This document shows, piece by piece, positions 1 to 7,395 of a stretch of 8,595 bases of DNA. Made by a program: the position numbers and the translations under genes. This DNA is from Gammaproteobacteria bacterium. Its GTDB lineage: Bacteria; Pseudomonadota; Gammaproteobacteria; JABDGN01. Numbering within the stretch: the stretch's first letter is position 1; the number at the start of each line of letters is the position of its first letter. Under the pieces are notes generated by a model. That model searched no databases and had not been told where the DNA came from. It saw nothing but the letters and a program-made list of their open reading frames with translations. The stretch is taken from the NCBI GenBank assembly GCA_016763565.1, contig JAESTO010000049.1, positions 1 through 8,595 on the forward strand, read 5' to 3'.

Positions 1-1
1 A

Positions 2-199
2 CCCATAATCGGTAATAAACATATCTGGGCGCCCCTTATCAAACAAAATATTGATGTGTTATTTTCTCACACCCTAAATGGCTATAAAAAAATGCCTGCA
101 AAAGGTGGTTGCCAACGTTGTAGCAATATACAAGTCATGGCTGCTGTAAAATATATGGTTGAACGCAGTAAAACACACAGTGACTACACCCTTTGGTAA
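2..199 (+). CDS. Cytochrome c5-family protein, C-terminal fragment
   Basis: The frame is open from the left edge and ends at TAA (197-199), leaving about 65 C-terminal residues. The stretch HIWAPLIKQNIDVLFSHTLN followed by GYKKMPAKGGCQRCSN and AAVKYMVERS matches the end of small class I c-type cytochromes of the c5 type. In that family the Met of the MPAKGG loop is the distal haem ligand, and a final helix of the form (V/I)xAAVxYMV closes the fold. The CXXCH haem-attachment site and the signal peptide would lie upstream, outside the window. Such proteins are periplasmic or membrane-anchored electron carriers. The two cysteines in GGCQRC are a feature of the c5 group, where they form a disulfide; that role is family knowledge, not something seen here. 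The exact paralogue and its redox partner cannot be told from this fragment. Confidence 0.8.
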   Translation, partial: PIIGNKHIWAPLIKQNIDVLFSHTLNGYKKMPAKGGCQRCSNIQVMAAVKYMVERSKTHSDYTLW

Positions 200-208
200 A
201 ACAGACAC

Positions 209-237
209 TTGCCCTACTAAGGTTTTTGGATTATAGT
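209..237 (+). promoter_or_regulatory. Candidate sigma70 promoter for the SNF2 helicase gene
   Basis: TTGCCC (209-214, 4 of 6 to the -35 consensus) is separated by exactly 17 nt from TATAGT (232-237, 5 of 6 to the -10 consensus). It lies just after the cytochrome stop codon and would start RNA near position 244, giving a leader of roughly 95 nt before the helicase start codon. This rests on consensus matching only. Confidence 0.45.
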
Positions 238-271
238 CCGTATATTATTTTTAACGTTCAAGATAGAGACT

Positions 272-306
272 AAGGTCTGGGCTAGAATCTACAAACCATA
301 GACCTT
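272..306 (+). promoter_or_regulatory. Possible leader stem-loop upstream of the SNF2 helicase gene
   Basis: AAGGTCT (272-278) pairs perfectly with AGACCTT (300-306). GG (279-280) could extend the stem with CC (296-297) across a 2-nt bulge. No T-run follows at once (CTAAATAAG comes next), so it does not look like a classical intrinsic terminator. It would sit inside the 5' leader if the promoter at 209-237 is used. Function unknown; a chance hairpin is possible. Confidence 0.3.
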
Positions 307-316
307 CTAAATAAGC

Positions 317-328
317 TTGTATATACAA
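317..328. promoter_or_regulatory. Perfect 12-bp palindrome before the helicase start
   Basis: TTGTATATACAA is a perfect inverted repeat ending 11 nt before the ATG at 340. It occupies the place where a ribosome-binding site would be expected, and no good Shine-Dalgarno sequence is visible there. It could be an operator for a small dimeric repressor, a weak translation-blocking hairpin, or chance in AT-rich DNA. Confidence 0.3.
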
Positions 329-339
329 AGAAATTCTTG

Positions 340-3300
340 ATGAAGCCAACTACCAAAGCACATAATGCATATACTCTTAGCGATATCAAAAGGCAATTTG
401 ATCAAAAGTATTATCAACGTGGTAAAAAATATCAACAAAAAAAATTCGTACTTGCTCTTCACACACAAAGTAACGGTGATATTACCGGAACCGTACTAGG
501 CAATCGACTTAATAAGTACGATGTTGTTATAAAGCTTAGTCAAGATAGTGATGGTGTAGAGCTTGATGGATTCTGCGACTGCCCCATTGGTTACAATTGC
601 AAACATGTTGTTGCTGTTTTATTGGAACAATTAAATCTATTACACACACACACACCTGTAACGCCACAAGAACCAAGGCATATTACAACAGAAAACACCC
701 TGGCTGAAGATGACTTCGATCAGTGGATGGATCAAAATAAAATCGCATCCAGCCAATCTGCTACCCATAACAACCGACTCATTATTTATATTCTACAACT
801 TGAAAAAACACCCAAAAGACTCAGCGGTCACAGTAAACAACCGAGCTTAACCGTCTATTTATATTCCACCCGCATACTTAAAAATGGTGGCTATGGCAAG
901 TTACAGACCATTAGCGCCTATACTAATAATTACACCGAAAAATCCTATTTAACGCAAGATGATATTGATATTTATGAGAATCTTAGCTGGTTAGCACAAC
1001 AGCAAAACACCCAGTATAATCATTATTCGCAGAGTCAACAGATGAAGTTTTTTTTGCAAGGTGGCACGGGCAAAGATATATTAACTAATCTTATCAAAAC
1101 ACAGCGTTGTTTTTGGCACGATCAAAATTCGCCCGCACTAACGCTTGGAAAAAACAAACCCATACACTTTCATTGGCAACTACTCAACAATGGTAGTCAA
1201 CGCTTTGTTTATCAATTAGCAGAACATCTCTTGTTACTGCCTTTTGAACCTTTTTGGTATTTAGATACCAACACGTATCAGTGCGCTCCATTACAGTACG
1301 AACAACCCACCCAACAGTTAAGCACATTGTTAAATATGCCTGACATACCTTTAACTCGCCTGGAAAAAGTTTATCAAACACTCGTTAATACGGTGCCAAC
1401 ACTATTACCGCTCTCCTTATCGCCTATTACTAAAAAAAACAAAGTTACACCTACCCCCTATTTAAAATTGATGATTACATCCGTATCAGTCAATACGGGG
1501 GATCATTATTACCCAACCTACCACGATCTATCCATTCCAACAATTGAACTAGGATTTTATTACAGTAAAGAAAAAATTCTCTGGTCTGAACAAGCTGTTA
1601 ATGTTTACCATAAGAATGAAGATGATAATCTCATAGCCATACCTCGCCAATTTTCACAAGAAGAAAAGTTTATCCATGCTATCCTTGGTTTGAAAACAAT
1701 AAATCAACTTGCCAACTTAGATGTTGAATGCAACACATCCTATATGCAAGCATTATTTGCATTTAGCATAGAAGAACACCCACCTCAATTGCACAACTTT
1801 ATTCATAAACAAATTCCTTTACTAGAAAAGAAAAATTGGAAAATTGAATTTGCTGATGACTTTCCTTTTCGCTACGTTAATGAAGATGAAGTCGAATGGT
1901 TTTCAGATGTTGAAGAATCTGACTACGACTGGTTTACCATATCATTGGGCATTAAAATTAGCGGTGAAACCATTAGTCTTTTGCCACTGTTGGTCAATTT
2001 GATTCGTATCACCTCACCACAAGAGCTTAAAAATCTACCTAGCAAAGAAAAAATTAATATTACGTTACCCGATGGCAGATTACTAGCGATACCGGTAGAA
2101 CGCATTCGTACAATTCTAACTGTCTTAACTGAATTGTACGACACCCTGCCCAATAGCAATCTTGAAACATTAAAACTCTCGACGCTGCGTGCTACACAAT
2201 TGTTAGAATTAGAAAAAGCATTAGGCAGTGCAAAACTGCGTTGGCTAGGCAGTGAACGTTTAAAAAATTTGGCAGAAAAATTCAGTCATTTTAAAGAAAT
2301 TGAATCTGTTGCTATTCCTCAAGGTTTTAAGGCAAAATTGCGACCGTATCAACAGCGAGGTGTTGATTGGCTGCAATTTTTAAAAGAATATGGCTTAGCT
2401 GGCATTCTGGCTGATGACATGGGTTTAGGTAAAACGGTACAAACTTTAGCAAATCTTTGGATAGAAAAAGTTAAATACAAACCTCAAAAACCCAGTTTAA
2501 TTGTTGCTCCAACGAGCCTGATGGTGAATTGGCGCATGGAGGCGCAACGCTTTACGCCTGACTTAAATGTATTAGTATTGCATGGCACTGAACGCAAACA
2601 ACATTTCGATAAAATCACGGATTATGATGTAGTACTAACGACTTATCCACTGTTGCGTCATGACAAAGAGCAATTGCTTGCCACTGACTACCACTATCTC
2701 ATCCTCGATGAAGCACAATGCATTAAAAATGCCAAGGCGCAAGCCACACAGATTGTGCAGCAGCTAAAGGCACAACACCGTTTATGCTTAACTGGCACGC
2801 CGATGGAAAATAATTTAAGTGAACTGTGGTCATTATTTAATTTTTTAATGCCTGGGTTATTAGGCAATAATACACAGTTTAAACGATTGTATCGTACCCC
2901 CATTGAACGGCATCAAGATGATGAGCGGCAAAAAATTTTAGCCAAACGCATCAAACCCTTTATGTTACGCCGCACTAAAACAGCTGTATTAAAAGACTTA
3001 CCCGCAAAAACTGAAATTATTTGCAATGTTGAATTGGACGGTAAACAACGTGATTTATATGAAAGTATTCGCTTGGCGATGCATGAAAAAGTTGCCAATG
3101 AAATCAAACACAAAGGTTTTTCACGCAGCCATATTATGATTCTTGATGCACTGTTAAAATTACGCCAAACGTGCTGCGATCCTAGACTATTAAAACTAAC
3201 TGCCGCCAAAAAAGCGCATGGCGTCTCAGCAAAATTAGACTTGCTGATGGACTTATTACCCAGCCTGATTGCCGAAGGCCGACGCATTTTATTATTTTCA

Positions 3301-3735
3301 CAATTTACCAGCATGCTGGCATTAATTGAAGAACAATTAAAAAAAGCACACATTGAATATGTACAATTAACGGGGAAAACACGTGATCGCAGCACGCCCA
3401 TTGAAACCTTTCAAGCAGGTAAAGTACCTTTGTTTTTGATTAGCCTAAAAGCTGGTGGCACAGGTCTAAATTTAACGGCAGCTGATACCGTGATTCACTA
3501 CGATCCCTGGTGGAACCCAGCTGTAGAAACACAAGCCACCGATCGTGCGCATCGCATTGGCCAAAAGAAAAAAGTATTTGTTTATAAACTTATTACTAGC
3601 GGCACTGTCGAAGAAACCATTTTAAAAATGCAACAGAAAAAGAAAGGGTTAATCGACGGCCTATTTTCTGCCTCGCAACAAAATAAAAGCACATTGTCCG
3701 CCAACGATCTGCAACAACTATTCCAACCTTTATGA
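340..3735 (+). CDS. SWIM zinc-finger SNF2-family helicase/translocase
   Basis: A 1131-residue protein with the layout of bacterial SWIM-SNF2 ATPases. The N-terminal SWIM zinc finger has the form CxCx5CxH (C79, C81, C87, H89). A long, poorly conserved linker of about 550 residues follows, in the place where this family carries its SNF2-associated region. The two RecA lobes come after: LRPYQQ near 667-672, Walker A DDMGLGKT at 692-699, Walker B DEAQ at 790-793, LTGTP at 817-821, LLFSQF at 984-989, and SLKAGGTGLNL through QATDRAHRIGQ (arginine finger) at 1035-1075. All core ATPase motifs are intact, so it should be an active dsDNA translocase. Family members are thought to remodel protein-DNA or transcription complexes, but the exact role is unknown. 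ATG 340 is chosen; a TTG directly before it (337) is in frame, with a stop at 283-285. The Shine-Dalgarno is weak (AAAGAAA). It is monocistronic here, so a defence role (for example DISARM-like) has no support from its neighbours. Confidence 0.93.
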   Translation: MKPTTKAHNAYTLSDIKRQFDQKYYQRGKKYQQKKFVLALHTQSNGDITGTVLGNRLNKYDVVIKLSQDSDGVELDGFCDCPIGYNCKHVVAVLLEQLNLLHTHTPVTPQEPRHITTENTLAEDDFDQWMDQNKIASSQSATHNNRLIIYILQLEKTPKRLSGHSKQPSLTVYLYSTRILKNGGYGKLQTISAYTNNYTEKSYLTQDDIDIYENLSWLAQQQNTQYNHYSQSQQMKFFLQGGTGKDILTNLIKTQRCFWHDQNSPALTLGKNKPIHFHWQLLNNGSQRFVYQLAEHLLLLPFEPFWYLDTNTYQCAPLQYEQPTQQLSTLLNMPDIPLTRLEKVYQTLVNTVPTLLPLSLSPITKKNKVTPTPYLKLMITSVSVNTGDHYYPTYHDLSIPTIELGFYYSKEKILWSEQAVNVYHKNEDDNLIAIPRQFSQEEKFIHAILGLKTINQLANLDVECNTSYMQALFAFSIEEHPPQLHNFIHKQIPLLEKKNWKIEFADDFPFRYVNEDEVEWFSDVEESDYDWFTISLGIKISGETISLLPLLVNLIRITSPQELKNLPSKEKINITLPDGRLLAIPVERIRTILTVLTELYDTLPNSNLETLKLSTLRATQLLELEKALGSAKLRWLGSERLKNLAEKFSHFKEIESVAIPQGFKAKLRPYQQRGVDWLQFLKEYGLAGILADDMGLGKTVQTLANLWIEKVKYKPQKPSLIVAPTSLMVNWRMEAQRFTPDLNVLVLHGTERKQHFDKITDYDVVLTTYPLLRHDKEQLLATDYHYLILDEAQCIKNAKAQATQIVQQLKAQHRLCLTGTPMENNLSELWSLFNFLMPGLLGNNTQFKRLYRTPIERHQDDERQKILAKRIKPFMLRRTKTAVLKDLPAKTEIICNVELDGKQRDLYESIRLAMHEKVANEIKHKGFSRSHIMILDALLKLRQTCCDPRLLKLTAAKKAHGVSAKLDLLMDLLPSLIAEGRRILLFSQFTSMLALIEEQLKKAHIEYVQLTGKTRDRSTPIETFQAGKVPLFLISLKAGGTGLNLTAADTVIHYDPWWNPAVETQATDRAHRIGQKKKVFVYKLITSGTVEETILKMQQKKKGLIDGLFSASQQNKSTLSANDLQQLFQPL
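642..655 (+). repeat. (AC)7 dinucleotide tract inside the helicase gene
   Basis: Seven tandem AC units lie just after the SWIM finger and encode a short His/Thr alternation (HTHT). Gain or loss of one unit would shift the frame early in the gene, so this is a potential slippage site. At seven units it is short compared with known phase-variable tracts. Confidence 0.75.
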
Positions 3736-3740
3736 TTGTA

Positions 3741-3772
3741 GTTCACGTACACGCGTGCTAACAAGATTTTTT
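3741..3772 (+). terminator. Possible intrinsic terminator after the helicase gene
   Basis: Starting 5 nt after the TGA stop, GTTCACG (3741-3747) can pair with CGTG...AAC (3754-3757 and 3760-3762), leaving a 6-nt loop and a 2-nt bulge. A run of six T follows at 3767-3772. The stem is short and imperfect, so termination efficiency is uncertain. It includes the 8-bp palindrome CACGCGTG (3750-3757). Confidence 0.35.
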
Positions 3773-3862
3773 ATTCACCACAACCCCTTTAGCTGTTAAA
3801 CAAATCAGCCTATACCGATAGCTATCTACCCATTAAGTCAAGACTCAGACTAAACAGATAAG

Positions 3863-3891
3863 AACCGATATTCCGCTGTTGGATATGGGTT
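3863..3891 (-). terminator. Imperfect hairpin downstream of the MFS gene
   Basis: AACCGATATTCC (3863-3874) faces GGATATGGGTT (3881-3891) with one mismatch and one bulge. An outer pair CTAAAC (3850-3855) / GTTTAG (3889-3894) is an alternative pairing. It lies about 30 nt beyond the transporter stop, where the minus-strand operon should end. The T-run expected on the minus strand is poor, so it may be only a 3'-end-stabilising structure. The rest of the 3736-3919 spacer holds a 10-bp palindrome, GATAGCTATC (3817-3826), and nothing else I recognise. Confidence 0.25.
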
Positions 3892-3919
3892 TAGCGTGTC
3901 ACGACTCAACCAAAGCATA

Positions 3920-5200
3920 TCAGGTATTTTTACAATACGTCTCTTTAATAAAAAAAACAAACACTACGCTCACGATCATACTCACCGGCAGCAATGACAT
4001 AGCGCTACGGAAATCGCTGGCTGAATAAATATACAGGCCATGTACTTTTTTACCTGTGGCTAATTCATCTAATACCCAACCTAAAATAGGCTGCAATGCT
4101 GCGCCGATAATAACTGATGACATATTGGCAAATGCCATTGAAGTACCCGCTATGCGGCGAGGGTTAATTTCACTTGCTAAGGCATAAGAAATGACTACGC
4201 CAGTATTCGTCAGCCCGTAACAAAATAATAAAATAAAAATCAACGGTATTGGCAGCTGCGGTACATAAATAATGAGCGATAATAAAAGAAAACCACACAC
4301 AGCTGATACGATCATAATGGGCTTGCGCCGTTGAATTTTATCAGAAAACCAACCGCTAATTGGCCCGCCAACGGTCCAACCAATAAAAATCAATCCAATA
4401 GCAAACGCGGCAGTAACATGTGAAATATGATGGACACGTTGCAAAAAACGCACGCCCCATAATTCTGCAAAAGCAGCACTGGGCGCATATAAAAACCCTA
4501 CATATAAACCATTTAACCAGGTTTGTCGGTTGCACAAAACAATGCTTAAACCATTCCATACACTGCTTACTGTTTTTGCTCTTGGTTTATCAACGACATA
4601 GCCTGGAGGATGATTGCGCACAATTAAACCGATTAAAATAGCTAACGCAATAAACACCAAGCCTAAAATAAAGCTGGTTTTTCGCCAACCAAAATGATTA
4701 ATGGCCACAGCAACAGGCGCTTCGCCTACTGCCGCACCTAACATACCTAACGCTTGCGTTAAACCCGCTAACAAACCAAAACGGCTCGCAGAAAACCATA
4801 CAGACGCTAATTTCAACGTGCCAATAAAAGCAAATGACGCCCCAAAACCCAGTAGAAAACGTGCAACATCGGCCATGGCTAACGATGTCGCGGTAGCAAA
4901 TAGCACGCTGGACAATGCACAAATCAATGCCGTAATGGTTAATAGTCGATGTGAGCCATAGCGGTCGACAAGCACACCAACAGGCAATTGCATACCGACA
5001 TAGGCATAATAGAAAAAAGCGGATAATCCACCCAATTCTAAACCCGAGGCATGGAATGCCTGCATCAAATGGACGTTGGCAACGCTAGGGAAAACGCGGG
5101 CAGAATATTCCGAAAAAAACAGTAAAGCACCTAAGCCCCAAATAATCCATGGAAGAAAACGCATATAAGATTTTGTGGTGGTGGTTACCGGGTTCATCAT
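3920..5200 (-). CDS. MFS transporter, substrate unknown
   Basis: A 426-residue inner-membrane protein with about 12 hydrophobic segments, the usual length for the major facilitator superfamily. The signature loop between helices 2 and 3 is GVLVDRYGSHRLL (75-87). Its second-half counterpart is GWFSDKIQRRKP (283-294), and helix 4 carries RFLLGFGASFAFIG (114-127). The central cytoplasmic loop lies near 195-225. The overall look is that of MFS carriers common in Legionella/Coxiella relatives, often auto-named sugar-acid or 'phthalate/galactonate' transporters; such names should not be trusted for substrate. Its start lies 18 nt beyond the lptG stop, so it is probably the last gene of the ratA-rnfH-lptF-lptG operon. 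Two ATGs stand in tandem (5200 and 5197). The Shine-Dalgarno is weak, which fits translation coupled to lptG. The upstream start was kept. Confidence 0.88.
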   Translation of the reverse strand: MMNPVTTTTKSYMRFLPWIIWGLGALLFFSEYSARVFPSVANVHLMQAFHASGLELGGLSAFFYYAYVGMQLPVGVLVDRYGSHRLLTITALICALSSVLFATATSLAMADVARFLLGFGASFAFIGTLKLASVWFSASRFGLLAGLTQALGMLGAAVGEAPVAVAINHFGWRKTSFILGLVFIALAILIGLIVRNHPPGYVVDKPRAKTVSSVWNGLSIVLCNRQTWLNGLYVGFLYAPSAAFAELWGVRFLQRVHHISHVTAAFAIGLIFIGWTVGGPISGWFSDKIQRRKPIMIVSAVCGFLLLSLIIYVPQLPIPLIFILLFCYGLTNTGVVISYALASEINPRRIAGTSMAFANMSSVIIGAALQPILGWVLDELATGKKVHGLYIYSASDFRSAMSLLPVSMIVSVVFVFFIKETYCKNT

Positions 5201-5218
5201 TACATCACGTCAATAGGG

Positions 5219-6277
5219 TTACGATTTTCGCCACATTAAATATATTGCTAATAACGCAAACAACATAATCGGAATCGTTGCAGCCAGTATGGGGGGCAAT
5301 TGATACACGATGCTAAAAGGTCCAAAAAATCGTTTAAATAAATAAAAGGTTAAACCAATAATAATACCTGTAAATACTCTTACGCCCATAGGGGTCGTCC
5401 GTGATGAACCAAACACAAAGGGTATCGCTAATAGTACCATCACTAAGGTCGTCAATGGTTGAAAAATACGTTCCCAAAACGATAAAGAAAATTGCTTTGC
5501 ATTTAAACCATTACGTTCTCTAAAATGTATTTGCCCATAGAGTTGTATCAATGGCATTTCTTTTGGTTCAATCACTTTGGCAATATGCTTGTGAAAAGTA
5601 ATTGGCCAAATCACTTCTTTTTGATAACTTGTTGTCACACTATGCTGCCGCAAATGGCTGGTTACCACGTCATAAAAATGCCATTGCTCATTTATATTAT
5701 GCCCATATTTAGCATAGCTCGCAGCAATTAATTGATGCTGTGAATTAAAATCATAACGCGTAATACCGATGAGTTTTTCACCCGCAATACTTTTTGTAAT
5801 ATGAAAAAAATCATTGTCTTCGCGCAGCCAAATACCGTATTGTGTATTCAACACTTGTCCTTTGCTTTGCGCCACAGCCTTGCGTATTTCAGCGTGCGAA
5901 GCCAAAGGTGGTGCAAATAACTCCCCCACTAAGGTGGCCACAACAATCAGTATTAACGCTGCTTTAGTCACGGCCCAGAGAATGCTTAGGAAGGATTTTC
6001 CAGAAGTTCGCATCACAGCTAATTCACTACTGGATGCTAAGGTTCCCAAGCCTATCAGTGCACTTAATAAAGCAATGGGGGGAAATAAAATATACATATT
6101 TAACGGCAAGGTTAATGCCATAAAATTGATGCCCTCCCACAAACCATAATAGCCGCGACCAAATTGGCTAGCCTCACCAAAAAAACTAATTAATAAACGC
6201 AGACCTAGTAATACAAAAAAAACAATCACGGTCGTTTTTAAAATAGTCGTTATAATGTAACGATCGAGCAACTTCAC
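5219..6277 (-). CDS. lptG: LPS export permease LptG
   Basis: A 352-residue inner-membrane subunit of the LptB2FGC ABC transporter, which extracts lipopolysaccharide from the inner membrane and pushes it onto the periplasmic Lpt bridge. It has three N-terminal helices (about 11-31, 58-82, 98-120), a periplasmic beta-jellyroll domain (about 130-255) and three C-terminal helices (about 272-290, 299-317, 329-347), as in E. coli LptG (360 residues). The cytoplasmic coupling segment SSELAVMRTSG (83-93), which contacts LptB, is well conserved, and the N-terminal KLLDRYI is typical. I chose GTG at 6277 over the upstream ATG at 6328 for three reasons: the protein then begins at the conserved MKLLDRYI, the start overlaps the lptF stop as GTGA, and a strong AGGGGG site lies 6 nt upstream. 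The ATG choice would add 17 unconserved residues. The ATPase lptB and lptC are not in the window. Confidence 0.95.
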   Translation of the reverse strand: MKLLDRYIITTILKTTVIVFFVLLGLRLLISFFGEASQFGRGYYGLWEGINFMALTLPLNMYILFPPIALLSALIGLGTLASSSELAVMRTSGKSFLSILWAVTKAALILIVVATLVGELFAPPLASHAEIRKAVAQSKGQVLNTQYGIWLREDNDFFHITKSIAGEKLIGITRYDFNSQHQLIAASYAKYGHNINEQWHFYDVVTSHLRQHSVTTSYQKEVIWPITFHKHIAKVIEPKEMPLIQLYGQIHFRERNGLNAKQFSLSFWERIFQPLTTLVMVLLAIPFVFGSSRTTPMGVRVFTGIIIGLTFYLFKRFFGPFSIVYQLPPILAATIPIMLFALLAIYLMWRKS

Positions 6278-7395
6278 GCATTTCCCCCTTTTTTCTTTGG
6301 TAATAACGTGAGAAATAGCGTTTGCCAATTTTGTCGACTAAAAAACAAACCCATCGCCACTAAGAATAAAATACCGTGTACCCACCACATACCCAAAGCA
6401 ATAGAAACTTTTCCCTCTGATATCCAGTTACGTGAAATAAAAATAAGGTTGACATAGACTAAATAAATTAATACTGCCGGTAATAACGTGAGATAACGTC
6501 CTTGGCGTGGCTTCACCCGACTGAACGATAAGGCTAATAGCGCTAAAATAAATGTTTGTAATGGCACTGAAAAACGCCACTGTAATTCTGAAGCATACCA
6601 CGGATTATGCCAATATTCACGCCACAATACCGAGGTTGGCAACGCGGCAGTTTCGCGTGATGGTGAAATATTGGGTTGTGGTAACCGTACTGCATATTGG
6701 TGGTATTTGACAATTAAATAATCTTTCTTGCCAGGGGTACCCACATAGCGATAACCATGTTCTGCCACTAAAAAATTACCCTGGTATTTTTCTTGATGTT
6801 GTTTATGTGCTCGTGCTGCATAAACAATATCCCAATTATTACTCCCTGGCTTTTGATCTTTTTCTGCTATAAACACCGATTGTAATGATTGACGATCGCG
6901 CGATACCTTATCAACATAAAAAATAAATTTACCATCACTTGATTGTTGAAAACGCTTTGGTGCAATGGCGGCAAAGACATTACTAGAGGATGCATCGTTA
7001 AGAATTTGCGCGCGATAATTGGCAAGCTGTGGTGAGATCCAAAAAACGAGCAGTGATACAAAGAGAACAATGAACGAAGTAAAGCCCATGGTATAAGCTA
7101 ATAGACGATTCTGACTCATACCACAAGCGGACAATACCGTCATTTCACTTTCAGCATATAAACGCCCATAACCTAATAAAATGGCTACGAAGAATGACAT
7201 AGGCAACAATAGGCCACTTAAACTTGGAATGGTAATGGCTAACAGTTGCATCAACGCACTAAAAGCTAATTCACCCTGGGCAACATGGCTCAAATAACCC
7301 GCAAAAGTGGTGCTTAGAAAAACCAATAAAAAGATAAACCATACAGCAAAAGTAATCACGAAAACTTCTTTGAAAAGATAGCGGAAAATAATCAT
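6274..7395 (-). CDS. lptF: LPS export permease LptF
   Basis: A 373-residue partner of LptG in the LPS-extracting ABC transporter (E. coli LptF is 366). It begins MIIFRYLFKEVFVITF, as LptF proteins do. Three helices (about 11-32, 52-75, 101-122) precede the periplasmic jellyroll (about 125-260), and three more (about 276-293, 301-320, 333-352) follow it. The coupling segment ESEMTVLSACGMS (82-94) matches the E. coli DSEMTVMHACGLS type and marks this gene as LptF rather than LptG. Its ATG overlaps the rnfH stop as ATGA, and its TGA overlaps the lptG start as GTGA, so rnfH-lptF-lptG should be translated in series. The Shine-Dalgarno is weak (GTAGAG), consistent with coupling. The basic tail (PKKKGGNA) is cytoplasmic. 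Confidence 0.95.
   Translation of the reverse strand: MIIFRYLFKEVFVITFAVWFIFLLVFLSTTFAGYLSHVAQGELAFSALMQLLAITIPSLSGLLLPMSFFVAILLGYGRLYAESEMTVLSACGMSQNRLLAYTMGFTSFIVLFVSLLVFWISPQLANYRAQILNDASSSNVFAAIAPKRFQQSSDGKFIFYVDKVSRDRQSLQSVFIAEKDQKPGSNNWDIVYAARAHKQHQEKYQGNFLVAEHGYRYVGTPGKKDYLIVKYHQYAVRLPQPNISPSRETAALPTSVLWREYWHNPWYASELQWRFSVPLQTFILALLALSFSRVKPRQGRYLTLLPAVLIYLVYVNLIFISRNWISEGKVSIALGMWWVHGILFLVAMGLFFSRQNWQTLFLTLLPKKKGGNA
6284..6289 (-). promoter_or_regulatory. Ribosome-binding site setting the GTG start of lptG
   Basis: On the minus strand AGGGGG lies 6 nt before the GTG at 6277, inside the last codons of lptF. It supports the GTG start and efficient re-initiation after the overlapping lptF stop. 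Confidence 0.65.

Noticed and set aside
228..239. GGATTATAGTCC as a terminator of the cytochrome gene
   Set aside because: The stem is only about 4 bp including a G-T pair, and the sequence is better explained as overlapping the -10 element of the helicase promoter.
2913..3401. Minus-strand open frame of 162 codons
   Set aside because: It lies wholly antisense to the conserved second ATPase lobe of the SNF2 gene, and its Cys/Ser-rich product resembles no family I know. It is a shadow frame.
340..3735. SNF2 gene as part of a DISARM-like or other defence system
   Set aside because: No methyltransferase, DUF1998, phospholipase-D or nuclease gene is adjacent. The neighbours are a cytochrome and housekeeping envelope genes, and the SWIM-SNF2 layout is that of the chromosomal family.
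5814..6149. Plus-strand open frame of 111 codons
   Set aside because: Antisense to lptG, whose protein is clearly conserved; no ribosome-binding site or recognisable product.
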